Shown here piece by piece: positions 42,796 through 51,124 of a stretch of DNA of 64,000 nt; the first letter of the stretch is position 1; each line of letters opens with the position of its first letter. The position numbers were made by a program, and so were the translations under genes. This DNA comes from Longilinea sp964536805 (lineage in GTDB: Bacteria > Chloroflexota > Anaerolineae > Anaerolineales > Anaerolineaceae), in contig CAZHYQ010000014.1 in NCBI GenBank assembly GCA_964536805.1, positions 10,762-74,761 on the forward strand, in the 5' to 3' direction. Under the pieces are notes generated by a model. That model made no database searches. It worked only from the letters and a program-made list of their open reading frames with translations, and was not told the DNA's origin.

Positions 42796-43806
42796 TCAGA
42801 TTGATCCCTTGCGGCGGACTCGCAGGATTGCAATTTTTGTTGGGGAGTTGAAGGGAGCTGGATCAGAAGGCCAGCCTTCGGTGCGGGTTTCGTCATAACC
42901 GGTGAAATCTTCCGGCACAGGAAGGATTGTTTCAAGGGAAAGGTATCCATCCTGGCATAGATCTTCCAGGTCGCGTATATATTCAGCACCTGAAACAAAC
43001 AACGCATTGTTAATGCTCACCAGCCAGCCCTCGTTCCGAACCAGCGGACGCAATTTGTTGATAACCCGGCGGCTTTGACCCACCAGGTTCACTTGGCCCT
43101 TTGCAGTTGAAGAGAAGAACGGCGGATCTGCAATGACGATATCAAAAAGAGTACCGCTTCGTTTGAAGTTGGCCACCTGGGTAAAAAAATCGCCCGCCAG
43201 GATTTGACAGCGCTCGTCTGGAATTCCATTGAGCGCTGCCGATTGTTTGGCTACTGCGAGAAAACGCCGGTTTAGATCGCATTGGACGACTTTTTGCGCA
43301 CCGCCGGCAGCCGCTGCGATCCCAAGGCTGCCAGTGTAGGCAAAGGTATTGAGAACATCCTTGCCAAGAGCCTGGGCTCGCAGCCAATTTCGTAAGAGGC
43401 GTGTGTCCAAATACAGACTGGCATCCTGGTTCAAGGTCAAGTCGAGGGCATACCAGACATCATTTTCAACAATCTTGCGTGCCAGGCTATCGCCGGAAAG
43501 CAGGATGCCGCGTTTTTCCTCATCGTTCTTCGAATTGCGTACCTTGAGAAGCACCGATTTGATCCATGAAAAGTGACCCCCAAACCAATCAACCAATGGA
43601 ATCCAATGATCCGGCGGTTGTGGGGATTTGCTGTAGTCAAATAGGACCAGCGTATCCGCATAAAGATCGATGGCCAAATCCGGAATGCCCTCGGTAAAAC
43701 CGTTGAGGAGACGAAATGCGGCAGGGCGCAGCTCATCGAATAACGGTTTACGACATTGGACTACCTTTTCGAGTTGCGGCAACCATAAAGGTAAGTTATG
43801 ACTCAT
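42796..43806 (-). CDS. Class I SAM-dependent methyltransferase (RlmI/RlmK-like)
   Basis: 336 residues from MSHNLPL. The SAM site is VLNTFAYTGSLGIAAAAGGA, and the catalytic motif IVIADPPFFSS corresponds to the (N/D)PP(Y/F) motif of nucleic-acid methyltransferases; LRPAAFRLLNGFTEGIPDLAIDLYADTLVL resembles the N-terminal part of the RlmI group. Probably methylates rRNA; site unknown. A TATAAT box lies 9 nt before this ATG; a 31-codon longer frame is unsupported. Confidence 0.8.
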   Translation of the reverse strand: MSHNLPLWLPQLEKVVQCRKPLFDELRPAAFRLLNGFTEGIPDLAIDLYADTLVLFDYSKSPQPPDHWIPLVDWFGGHFSWIKSVLLKVRNSKNDEEKRGILLSGDSLARKIVENDVWYALDLTLNQDASLYLDTRLLRNWLRAQALGKDVLNTFAYTGSLGIAAAAGGAQKVVQCDLNRRFLAVAKQSAALNGIPDERCQILAGDFFTQVANFKRSGTLFDIVIADPPFFSSTAKGQVNLVGQSRRVINKLRPLVRNEGWLVSINNALFVSGAEYIRDLEDLCQDGYLSLETILPVPEDFTGYDETRTEGWPSDPAPFNSPTKIAILRVRRKGSI

Positions 43807-43918
43807 GCTCACTAAATTATAGCTTCTGGTTTGTAATAGGATGGATTTCCCGTTAAGGTGAAAAAATTGCCAAGGAGAATTTCCTGGTGTCATCACCAAT
43901 CTTTTGTCGGCGATCGGA

Positions 43919-43947
43919 TTGAATAATTGGTCCGATTTTTGTATAGT
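43919..43947 (+). promoter_or_regulatory. Promoter of the SRPBCC gene
   Basis: TTGAAT (43919-43924), 17-nt spacer, TATAGT (43942-43947). Confidence 0.6.
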
Positions 43948-43982
43948 GTTATCACGACGGGAAAAGCGGGTGGAGGGACTCC

Positions 43983-44399
43983 ATGGGTGAAACAGTGACG
44001 ATCAATACGGTGCTTCCCGCACGACCGGAAACCATTTATAAAATTTGGTTGGGCAGCCGGCAGCACAGCGATTTTACGGGCAGTCCTGCGTTCATTGATG
44101 ACCGCGAAGGGGGAGATTTCACTGCCTGGAATGGCTATATCTCCGGAAGAAATAAAATCCTCGTGCCCGGTAAAAGAATCGTTCAATCCTGGCGAACTGC
44201 GGATTTTCCGGACGACGCGCCAGACTCGGAACTGGAATTGCTATTGGAATCATTTACGGGCGGAACGGTATTTACACTTATTCATCGAAATCTGCCCGAA
44301 GATCAAGTCGACGATTATCGCAACGGTTGGGAAGATCATTATCTGCTGCCGTTAAAGGAATATCTTGAAGATAATCTTGATACTGAAAACATTCATTAG
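43983..44399 (+). CDS. SRPBCC/AHSA1-like protein
   Basis: 138 residues with the START-like helix-grip pattern: PARPETIYKIWLGSRQHSDFTG, GGDFTAWNGYISGRN and the C-terminal helix NGWEDHYLLPLKEYLED. Family members bind hydrophobic ligands or stimulate Hsp90; the ligand is unknown. GGAGGG lies 6 nt upstream of the ATG. Confidence 0.8.
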   Translation: MGETVTINTVLPARPETIYKIWLGSRQHSDFTGSPAFIDDREGGDFTAWNGYISGRNKILVPGKRIVQSWRTADFPDDAPDSELELLLESFTGGTVFTLIHRNLPEDQVDDYRNGWEDHYLLPLKEYLEDNLDTENIH

Positions 44400-44418
44400 G
44401 TTAAGCGTCATACGACCC

Positions 44419-44452
44419 AAACCGCCCGCGGGATTTCCGCACGGGCGGTTGG
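44419..44452. terminator. Hairpin between convergent genes
   Basis: AACCGCCCG pairs with CGGGCGGTT around a central loop. The T-run is weak on both strands. Confidence 0.55.
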
Positions 44453-44482
44453 GAATCAGGAGCTTCCCCCGAACCGGGCAAA

Positions 44483-45697
44483 CTAAAATAACTTTTCGAA
44501 CTTTTCAACGATCGCAGGATCGTAGTTTTTTCCAGAACAGCGCCTAATTTCCGAGAGTGCATCCGCATGAGTGCTTGCTGGCCTGTAAACCCGGCCGTCC
44601 GTCATGGCACCATAACTATCGACTACCGCCAGGATACGTGCGCCGATCGGAATTTCCTCTCCCTTTAGGCAGCGCGGGTAACCCATACCATCAAACCGCT
44701 CATGATGGCTGCGGACCATCTCGGCGACTTCTGTCAGGTTCGATACCATTAGTACAATTTCCGCACCGATATCGGGATGCTGGCGCATCAACTCCCATTC
44801 CTGCTCAGTGAGCGGTCCTGGGCGGTGAAGTATGTCATCCGATATGCCAATTTTGCCAATATCGTGTAAGAGCGCAGCCCAACGAATATTTGTTACATCT
44901 TTTTCTTCGAGATGGATGCTCCGTGCGAGCCTTTCCGCCAGGTCGGTCATCCGTTGCGCGTGTCCGCCTGTATATTGATCGCGGGCCTCGATTGTCTTTG
45001 CCAGAGCCAGAACCGTCTCAAGCCGATTCTCCGTTAATTGAGACAGCAAACTGGCTCGGGATATGGCGCTGGCTGCCTGATCGGAAATGAGGCTTGTCAG
45101 GTAAAGCTTGTCATCCAAACTTAAGCCGGCGGCGTTAAAGCGGGTTTGATCGCCAAGCACCAGCAAACCAATCGGTTCATGATCCACCCATAAAGGTGCC
45201 ACCAGGAGTGTGTCAATGAAGAAGAGACCCAATGCCCGCCGTTCTTGATTTGAAAAACGGGGATCCTGGTGGTGAATCAGACTTGGAAGGCGTGATTGTA
45301 GAATTTCCTGATAGATCGCCTGTGAAACCAGCGGCTCCGGTTTGCCACCGTTTTTGCTTTTTTGTGTGCCATTCTTGGATGGATAAGTGGCTCGACAGAT
45401 GAAAGAGCCGGCTTCATCTAACGTTAATATTTTGCAAAAAGCGCCCTGAACCATATCGGCCGCAGCGTGAACGGTGGAGTTGAAGATCAAATCCAGCGAG
45501 TTGGTGGCGACCAATTTACGGCCCAAGTCGAGCAGCATGCTCATTTTGTCACCGGGCAGGTGTCGATTGGATTTGGTATCGCCTTCCATCTGGCCAATGG
45601 CATGCATGCTGCCAGCCAGAAATAGTTCAGGCTCGGCTTCTTTTGTGGAAGCCGGTCTAATTGAAGGAAGATACCATCCAGGGGTAGTCATGGTCAT
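44483..45697 (-). CDS. GAF-HD-GYP cyclic-di-GMP phosphodiesterase
   Basis: A GAF-type sensor domain (about 55-205) precedes an HD-GYP domain (about 210-400) with LLHDIGKIGISDDILHRPGPL (HD), HHERFDGMGYP (GYP) and ARILAVVDSYGAMT. HD-GYP enzymes hydrolyse c-di-GMP. It opposes the GGDEF cyclase at 51.1 kb, so both synthesis and breakdown are encoded within 9 kb. No membrane segment. Confidence 0.9.
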   Translation of the reverse strand: MTMTTPGWYLPSIRPASTKEAEPELFLAGSMHAIGQMEGDTKSNRHLPGDKMSMLLDLGRKLVATNSLDLIFNSTVHAAADMVQGAFCKILTLDEAGSFICRATYPSKNGTQKSKNGGKPEPLVSQAIYQEILQSRLPSLIHHQDPRFSNQERRALGLFFIDTLLVAPLWVDHEPIGLLVLGDQTRFNAAGLSLDDKLYLTSLISDQAASAISRASLLSQLTENRLETVLALAKTIEARDQYTGGHAQRMTDLAERLARSIHLEEKDVTNIRWAALLHDIGKIGISDDILHRPGPLTEQEWELMRQHPDIGAEIVLMVSNLTEVAEMVRSHHERFDGMGYPRCLKGEEIPIGARILAVVDSYGAMTDGRVYRPASTHADALSEIRRCSGKNYDPAIVEKFEKLF

Positions 45698-45739
45698 TTG
45701 TCCCCACTTACCAGCAGTTTTTGCATATAGATAATGAAA

Positions 45740-46030
45740 TTAATCACCCGCAGCAAAAGCCATTCCGCCACGAACCATTTCAGGACCCTGAGTCAGTTGA
45801 CTGGCGAAATCCTCGAGAGATGAGGCACGGATGGAGGAAACCCGTTTCTTTTCCTCTTTGGGGAGATGGAAGGCTTCACCGCCAAATCCAGAGGCAATTG
45901 CTACGCCTGGATTGCTTAGTAGAAGTTGGCGGAAATGCGAATTAATCACAGCGGCTGTCAGGATTCGACTGTATTCATTTTGACGGGTGGCTGTGTGATA
46001 TCCATTTGATTGTTGAAAACCCTTATTCAT
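45740..46030 (-). CDS. Os1348-like NHLP-clan small protein (possible RiPP precursor)
   Basis: 96 residues from the Met of MNKGFQQSNG, with AGGAGG about 6 nt upstream. The core AAVINSHFRQLLLSNPGVAIASGF ... LPKEEKKRVSSIRASSLEDFASQL resembles the nitrile-hydratase-like leader clan (NHLP, Os1348 group), where helices precede a peptide core. The tail after the helix is short (GPEMVRGGMAFAAGD) and has a GG, but no Cys or Ser/Thr-rich core, and no modifying enzyme is nearby. It may be a stand-alone relative. It lies between the HD-GYP gene and the micropeptide. Confidence 0.6.
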   Translation of the reverse strand: MNKGFQQSNGYHTATRQNEYSRILTAAVINSHFRQLLLSNPGVAIASGFGGEAFHLPKEEKKRVSSIRASSLEDFASQLTQGPEMVRGGMAFAAGD

Positions 46031-46258
46031 TGTTTCCTCCTCAAGGATGCCCTTGTAGTACTGTCTTTTTGGAAAAAAATAGGATGAACCAAGACTGATG
46101 TGCGCCTTGCCGTTCATCCTATCAACTGTTCCGTTTTGATAATGCCTGCCGTAGGTACAACAAATACCATTGGCAAAACATCGCCATAATCGAACCAGTC
46201 ACCGGCCAGCGCCTGTACCCCATGTGGGGCCGGTTATATGGTTATTCGAAGGGAGAAT

Positions 46259-46393
46259 TTACAGTCCGCTAACTCCGCCAGGTAGAGCAGGTTTATTGAT
46301 GACAATCGGAGCTACAATGCCAAATATGATAATCATGACGAAACGGATAAGCCGGGGATCAATTTGGTAGAGTTTGTTGATGAATGATGACAT
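46259..46393 (-). CDS. 44-residue hydrophobic micropeptide
   Basis: Preceded by GAGGAG 8 nt before the ATG. The peptide starts MSSFINKLYQIDPRLIRF, continues with a hydrophobic stretch VMIIIFGIVAPIVI and ends NKPALPGGVSGL. One short membrane helix with a polar N-terminal amphipath. No family recognised. The promoter in front has direct repeats of SARP type. It could be a secreted or membrane signal peptide or a toxin-like peptide. Confidence 0.6.
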   Translation of the reverse strand: MSSFINKLYQIDPRLIRFVMIIIFGIVAPIVINKPALPGGVSGL

Positions 46394-46438
46394 GTTGAAT
46401 TCTCCTCGAAAAAGCATTTGTTTCTGATGTATGTTGAA

Positions 46439-46476
46439 AGTATGACAAGGGAGAGGCTACAAAAGTGGCTACAAAA
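46439..46476 (-). promoter_or_regulatory. SARP-like direct repeats upstream of the micropeptide
   Basis: On the minus strand TTTTGTAGCC occurs twice (46476-46467, 46464-46455), period 12. The second repeat ends 10 nt before a CATACT -10 box (46444-46439), and the pair covers the -35 position. BTAD/SARP regulators are known to bind direct repeats spaced about one helical turn apart over the -35. The adjacent gene encodes such a regulator. Confidence 0.5.
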
Positions 46477-46527
46477 CCTTCCTTTAGCTCTTCCTTTTTT
46501 ATGGATTTATCTATTTTCCACCATTGA

Positions 46528-46547
46528 AAGGTTTTTGTAAGGTTTTT
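46528..46547. promoter_or_regulatory. Second direct repeat, 11-bp period
   Basis: AAGGTTTTT at 46528-46536 and 46539-46547, period exactly 11 bp. No convincing -10 at the expected distance on the plus strand; GATAAA on the minus strand is possible. Confidence 0.35.
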
Positions 46548-46719
46548 AACTTTCCAGTTTGGTCTGGATTGTATAACTATACGAAAATCAATATTCAATT
46601 GAATGACTAACATATTTCGAACAGAAAAATAACTTAGAAAGAGCTAGCTAACGCCAAAGCGATTCCAACAGGGTTTCGCCAGGGGAATGAATTAATTATT
46701 CGGAAACTTTTATTGGAAA

Positions 46720-49700
46720 TCAGCGAATCAATGATTCGTAAAGTTTTTTTGTTTGTAGTGAGGGTTCTGAGCCATATTCTTCTGCTAAAACCAGCCGGCA
46801 TTGTTCAAATTGGCGGGCGATGCCAGCCCGGTTTCCCATCGCCGAAAAGATTTGCATTGACAACCGGTAGGCTTCTTCAGAATGTTCTTCCTGGATCAGA
46901 CGTTGGCACGAAGTCAAAGCCTGGTCGAATTTGTGCTCCTCCAGCTGGTATGCAGCGAGTTTTAATAAGGCATTGGAAAACAATTGCTGCAACCTCGTCC
47001 GCTCGGGAAGGACCCAGGTTTCATTGATATCCGGCAGGAAAATTCCCTGGTAGAGTTGCACGGCTGCGTTTAACCGGCTGATTTGCTCTTCCTTGTCCGT
47101 TGTTTGCTGCGCCAGGGCTATTTCATTGTCAAAGGTCTCGGCGTCATACTCATAATCGATTGTCCGGTTGAAGCGGTAGTATTCATCTTCGAAAAAGACC
47201 ACATTCTTTCCGGCAGCATGACGCAGACGGTAAATGGTATTCTTAAAGCGCTGCTTCAATTCCAACGGCGTACAATCCGGCCAAAAAATATTGCCAACGG
47301 TTTCTTTGGAAATGCTGCCGGGTTGGGCTAACAAAAAGAAGAATAAATCCCGCGAGGCCTGCCACACCCAGTCGGAACTGGTTAGGATGTGATTGTTTAC
47401 AATTACCTGGATCATTCCCAGAGAACGGATCATCATTTTCGGTTGAGATAGGGGAACAGCCGATGCGAAGCGCCGAACCAGGCGGCGTAATTCTGGTAAC
47501 CTTTGATCAAACTGCAATACAGCCTTATTCAGGTCAATTACCAGTAAGGAAAGACGAGGCTCTGCTTTCATTTTCTCGAGAGTCTGGTAAACCTGTCTTG
47601 CTGCCGAGACAATCGGGGTGCGTTTTTCAATATCTTTGACTTGCTGCTCGATTTGCTGCAGATGCGGTATTGCCTGGTCCAAGTCTCCTCGAAGATAATA
47701 AGAGCAAGCTAGGTAGAGGTGTGCCCGCATCGATTCGTTAAAATGTCCCTCTTTTGAAAATAGTTTGAGCGCATTGATTAGAAATTGAACAGCTTCTTTA
47801 TAATTTTTATTCTGAAGCAGCCAGTATCCATTTTCAAGATTCCACAGACTTTGGTTATATTCCCCTTCGTTCAGCAAGAACCGATTTGAACATTGATCTA
47901 AGAGACCTCTAGAACCGCGAGTATCGCCGGAATTCTGGATGATATGTGCCTCTGATAAATCGATATATATCCCCAGGTTTTGGTCATTCAAGTCAGAGTT
48001 TATAGCTCTTGCACGTGCATACGCTTCCATTGCTTCATCAATCGCATCCAAATCGAAGTACAAATCTCCAATTGATGCCAACTCATAAGCTTCCATGCGC
48101 GGAATTCCAGCTAAATGGGCGTATTCAATGGCTCGCTCTAATGTGGTTAGGGCTGACTCATATTTTCCTCTTAAATGTTGCAACACGCCCAGGTTGTTTA
48201 GTAAATTGGATTGCCAAGCTGCGTTGCCCGTCGATTGCCAATGTTCAAGCGCCTGGGTATACGATGTTTCTGCAGCGGCGAAATCACCGAGTGCCATTTG
48301 GGATATTCCCACTTCCATTGAAAGGACGGCTATATTTCGGTGATCCTTCATTTTTTTATAGATTTGTAGAGACTGTTCGAGTGATCGGAGAGCTTCTAAA
48401 GACAATCCCTGAATAAATAAATTTCCACCCTTTGCCCGCAATGCCTCAGCCCTTAAATTGAGAAGGTCCGGTTCTTTTTCAGTGATGGCGAGGGCTTCTT
48501 GAGCGTCCACAAGCGAGGCTTGCGTTTCACCAAGCATGCTAAATGCGTTTGAGCGGCGAATGAGCGTGCGAGTGAATTCAGAGACAGGTCCGTTGGTTCG
48601 CAGACTGTCCAAAGCCTCAGTAAGAAGCGCCAGGCCTTCGCGCGGTGTCTTCCGCATCATGGCAACACTGCCCTGAAGAGAAATCAAAATGGGCCGCTGC
48701 CGCAGAATTGATACGGGTAAGGCTTCAATCCACTCATTCAGCATCGCCAGTCGCCCATCCGCAATCATTCCGGATCCGGCTTTTTCAATCAAATCTGCCA
48801 ATGCCTCCTGCCGGCCGGTTCGTTGCAGCAAGCGGTAAGCTCGGTCCCATTCTGCATGTTCCAAAGCCAGGTCGGCCATGCGTGTTTGAATGGCCAACGC
48901 CTCGTCAGGGCGGTCGCGCTGAATCCGTGCTTGGAGGAAATCACGGAAGAGGTGATGGTAGCGCAGCCATTGCGACTCTTGATCGACCTGGAGAATGAAC
49001 AAATTGCTGCGCACGGTGTAATTCATCATGCGGGCCCATGGAGTCCTGGATAGCTTGAGCGTTTTTCCAATTACTTCTTCGCACAGCGCTGCATCGAATT
49101 CCTCCAGTAGCGATGTGCGTAACAGGAATAATTGAATATCCTCGGGTTGTTGTTCCAATACCTGTTGGGCTAGGTATTCGTACAATCCGATTCCGGAAAC
49201 GCGCGCCGTTCGCAAACGGTCAGCCATCTCCTGGCCAGCCATCTGTGCCGATAGGAGGAGACCTGTTATCCAGCCCTCGCTTTGGCGGGCAAGTTCTTCG
49301 GCCTGGCTGTCGGATAAGGTCTCATGTTGGTTTTGCAGGAAAAAGCCTTGAATTTCGGCAGGTAAAAAGGCCAGTTCTTCAAAACTTAAGCCGCCTACCT
49401 GCGACCTGGCAACCATTAATGGCAGATCTGGCAACGTGAGCAGAGTACGAGACGCCGTGATGACATGGCAGTTTTCATCCATCGACTGCAGGAAATGGTT
49501 GATGAATTGGTTGACCGGTTTACTGCTGTCAACCAGGTGAAAATCATCCAATACCAGGATGAAATGTTCATCAACATGCTCGTAGGCATCATTTACAATT
49601 GCGGCGATTAAAATGTCAAGGTTAGGCGAATCCTGTGAGGCGCTTTGCAGCGCCATCATGGATGCGGCCCCAAATTCGGGAAAGCGCACCTGTAAGGAAG

Positions 49701-49956
49701 ATATCAAATGAGCGGCAAAACGGAACAGATCCTGATCCAGCGGATCCAGCGCGAACCAGCACACAGGCCATTCCACCTGATGCGAAAAATCAATCAGTAA
49801 GCTTGTTTTTCCATAGCCTGCTGGTGCAGCGATGATGATTAAACGCCGTTCCATTAAATCGCTAAGCGCGTTTAACAGCCGTTGACGGGATAGTAATTCC
49901 GTTCTTCGGCTGGGCAGTATAATTTTTGTGCGGATGACCGGAGGAAGGCGTTCCAT
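46720..49956 (-). CDS. MalT-type STAND ATPase regulator with TPRs and C-terminal BTAD domain
   Basis: 1078 residues. N-terminal STAND/AAA ATPase with Walker A APAGYGKTS (about 44-52) and Walker B FILVLDDFH; then an arm region, TPR-like repeats (about 430-790), a winged-helix segment (LGMIQVIVNNHILTSSDWVWQASR, about 830-925) and a BTAD domain to the C-terminus (LPERTRLQQLFSNALLKLA). The layout matches AfsR/MalT hybrids that integrate a ligand via TPRs and activate transcription. Unusually the DNA-binding part is at the C-terminus. It probably acts on the neighbouring direct repeats. A TATAGT box lies about 35 nt upstream. Confidence 0.88.
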   Translation of the reverse strand: MERLPPVIRTKIILPSRRTELLSRQRLLNALSDLMERRLIIIAAPAGYGKTSLLIDFSHQVEWPVCWFALDPLDQDLFRFAAHLISSLQVRFPEFGAASMMALQSASQDSPNLDILIAAIVNDAYEHVDEHFILVLDDFHLVDSSKPVNQFINHFLQSMDENCHVITASRTLLTLPDLPLMVARSQVGGLSFEELAFLPAEIQGFFLQNQHETLSDSQAEELARQSEGWITGLLLSAQMAGQEMADRLRTARVSGIGLYEYLAQQVLEQQPEDIQLFLLRTSLLEEFDAALCEEVIGKTLKLSRTPWARMMNYTVRSNLFILQVDQESQWLRYHHLFRDFLQARIQRDRPDEALAIQTRMADLALEHAEWDRAYRLLQRTGRQEALADLIEKAGSGMIADGRLAMLNEWIEALPVSILRQRPILISLQGSVAMMRKTPREGLALLTEALDSLRTNGPVSEFTRTLIRRSNAFSMLGETQASLVDAQEALAITEKEPDLLNLRAEALRAKGGNLFIQGLSLEALRSLEQSLQIYKKMKDHRNIAVLSMEVGISQMALGDFAAAETSYTQALEHWQSTGNAAWQSNLLNNLGVLQHLRGKYESALTTLERAIEYAHLAGIPRMEAYELASIGDLYFDLDAIDEAMEAYARARAINSDLNDQNLGIYIDLSEAHIIQNSGDTRGSRGLLDQCSNRFLLNEGEYNQSLWNLENGYWLLQNKNYKEAVQFLINALKLFSKEGHFNESMRAHLYLACSYYLRGDLDQAIPHLQQIEQQVKDIEKRTPIVSAARQVYQTLEKMKAEPRLSLLVIDLNKAVLQFDQRLPELRRLVRRFASAVPLSQPKMMIRSLGMIQVIVNNHILTSSDWVWQASRDLFFFLLAQPGSISKETVGNIFWPDCTPLELKQRFKNTIYRLRHAAGKNVVFFEDEYYRFNRTIDYEYDAETFDNEIALAQQTTDKEEQISRLNAAVQLYQGIFLPDINETWVLPERTRLQQLFSNALLKLAAYQLEEHKFDQALTSCQRLIQEEHSEEAYRLSMQIFSAMGNRAGIARQFEQCRLVLAEEYGSEPSLQTKKLYESLIR

Positions 49957-50105
49957 TGATAATGCGTTAAGGGTGTTTTTCTTCTTTTACTATACCGTAG
50001 AGCCTGTACATGCGCAACTGAAACTTGCCCTATTTCATTAACAGGTTAATTACATCTTCAGCGCTGCTTATTGTAACGAATACTTGACTTTTCCTTTGAA
50101 TGTGC

Positions 50106-50270
50106 TAATCTATGTTAAGATTTCCTAATAATCGTGTCTGTCATTCGAATACATTTGTTAACTGTGGGAGCGATGATCCGAAGAATGTATTGGTCGCCAG
50201 GCTGTTTTGAACCAGCCAGGTCTTCGGGGAGCAAGCGGCGAAACCGGCCAACAGGCCGGTATTTTTTTAA
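50106..50270 (+). ncRNA. Candidate structured RNA ending in an intrinsic terminator
   Basis: An extended -10 (TG-T-TAAGAT) lies at 50113-50121. Predicted pairing: AATACATT (50148-50155) with AATGTATT (50184-50191); TCGCC (50194-50198) with GGCGA (50237-50241) enclosing a three-way junction of GGCTG/CAGCC (50200-50217) and a small UC-UUCG-GG hairpin (50221-50230). Immediately after, ACCGGCC-AACA-GGCCGGT and seven T form a terminator (50243-50268). The response-regulator gene begins 130 nt later. It could be a riboswitch-like leader or an independent small RNA; no known class matched. Confidence 0.5.
50243..50268 (+). terminator. Intrinsic terminator in the leader of the signalling operon
   Basis: Seven-pair GC stem, AACA loop, T-run. 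It lies before, not after, a gene, suggesting attenuation or a small RNA. Confidence 0.85.
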
Positions 50271-50401
50271 GTCGGGGGATAAACAATAAACACCAACAGC
50301 TGGGGTCTTCCTTCAGAGGGTACCATTTTTAACCTAACCTGTATCGTCAGGAAAAAGGTGCTTGTCTATTCGTTCCTTTCTGTTCATTTCGGGGAGTGAT
50401 T

Positions 50402-51094
50402 ATGGGCAAAGGGCGCATTTTGGTGATTGATGATGACCCAACACTGAATTCTCTCATCCGCCAAAGTTTTCACGCAAAAGGGTATGAAGTAATTACTGCC
50501 TTGAATGGAATGGAAGGGTTAAAACTTGCCTACCGCTCTCATCCAGATGTCATCCTTTTAGACATCATGATGCCAGATTTGGACGGCTACGAAACATGCC
50601 GCCGGTTGCGGGAAATTTCCGAAGTTCCTGTTTTGATGCTGACGGCAATGGCTTCGGAGGATGACCTGTTGCGCGGTTTTGAGGCAGGCGCGGACGATTA
50701 CGTCAAGAAACCGTTCAGTTTGAAGGAATTGGATGCCCGTATCACTGCCGTGCTAAAACGATCGACCAATGGGGATAACGGCGAAATTGCTTATGACGAT
50801 GGCACCTTGCGGGTGGATCTGCAACGCCAGCACGTGTACCGAGACAATTTGAGGATTCATGTTACGCCAACCGAATTCCGCTTGTTGAGCTGTTTGATAC
50901 GCCACCGCGGGCATGTTGTCTCACATGAAGATTTACTCCGGGAAGTCTGGGGGGATGGCTACCTGGATGCAGTTCCATCCTTATCCATTTATATTCGATA
51001 CCTGAGGGAGAAAATTGAGGAGAATCCCAGCGAACCGCGTTACATTATGACCAAATGGGGGGTGGGCTATTGGTTTTCTCCAGTAATTGCGTGA
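50402..51094 (+). CDS. OmpR-family response regulator
   Basis: The receiver domain has VIDDDPT (acidic pocket), LLDIMMPDLDG (phospho-Asp near residue 53), MLTAMA and YVKKPF (conserved Lys). The winged-helix domain contains LTPTEFRLLSCLIRH-like sequence and RYIMTKWGVGYWF. No histidine kinase sits beside it; the next gene is a PAS-GGDEF protein. Start ATG with GGGGAG upstream; a GTG 6 nt earlier is an alternative. Confidence 0.92.
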   Translation: MGKGRILVIDDDPTLNSLIRQSFHAKGYEVITALNGMEGLKLAYRSHPDVILLDIMMPDLDGYETCRRLREISEVPVLMLTAMASEDDLLRGFEAGADDYVKKPFSLKELDARITAVLKRSTNGDNGEIAYDDGTLRVDLQRQHVYRDNLRIHVTPTEFRLLSCLIRHRGHVVSHEDLLREVWGDGYLDAVPSLSIYIRYLREKIEENPSEPRYIMTKWGVGYWFSPVIA

Positions 51095-51124
51095 GATGCG
51101 CTCCTATTCACCAGTCATCTGCGT

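Larger units (their letters stand above)
46394..46719. other. AT-rich intergenic region between micropeptide and BTAD regulator
   Basis: 326 bases without a gene. Holds the two sets of direct repeats and the micropeptide promoter; nothing else recognised. Confidence 0.6.

Noticed and set aside
42782..42849. 19-codon frame after GGAGG on the plus strand
   Set aside because: It lies antisense within the 3' end of the methyltransferase gene and has no downstream partner; the GGAGG is probably chance.
50160..50270. c-di-GMP-I riboswitch or small SRP RNA
   Set aside because: The CAGG...AGCA-like stretch and UUCG loop recall SRP RNA, but length, pairing and surrounding sequence do not fit; GEMM core motifs are absent.
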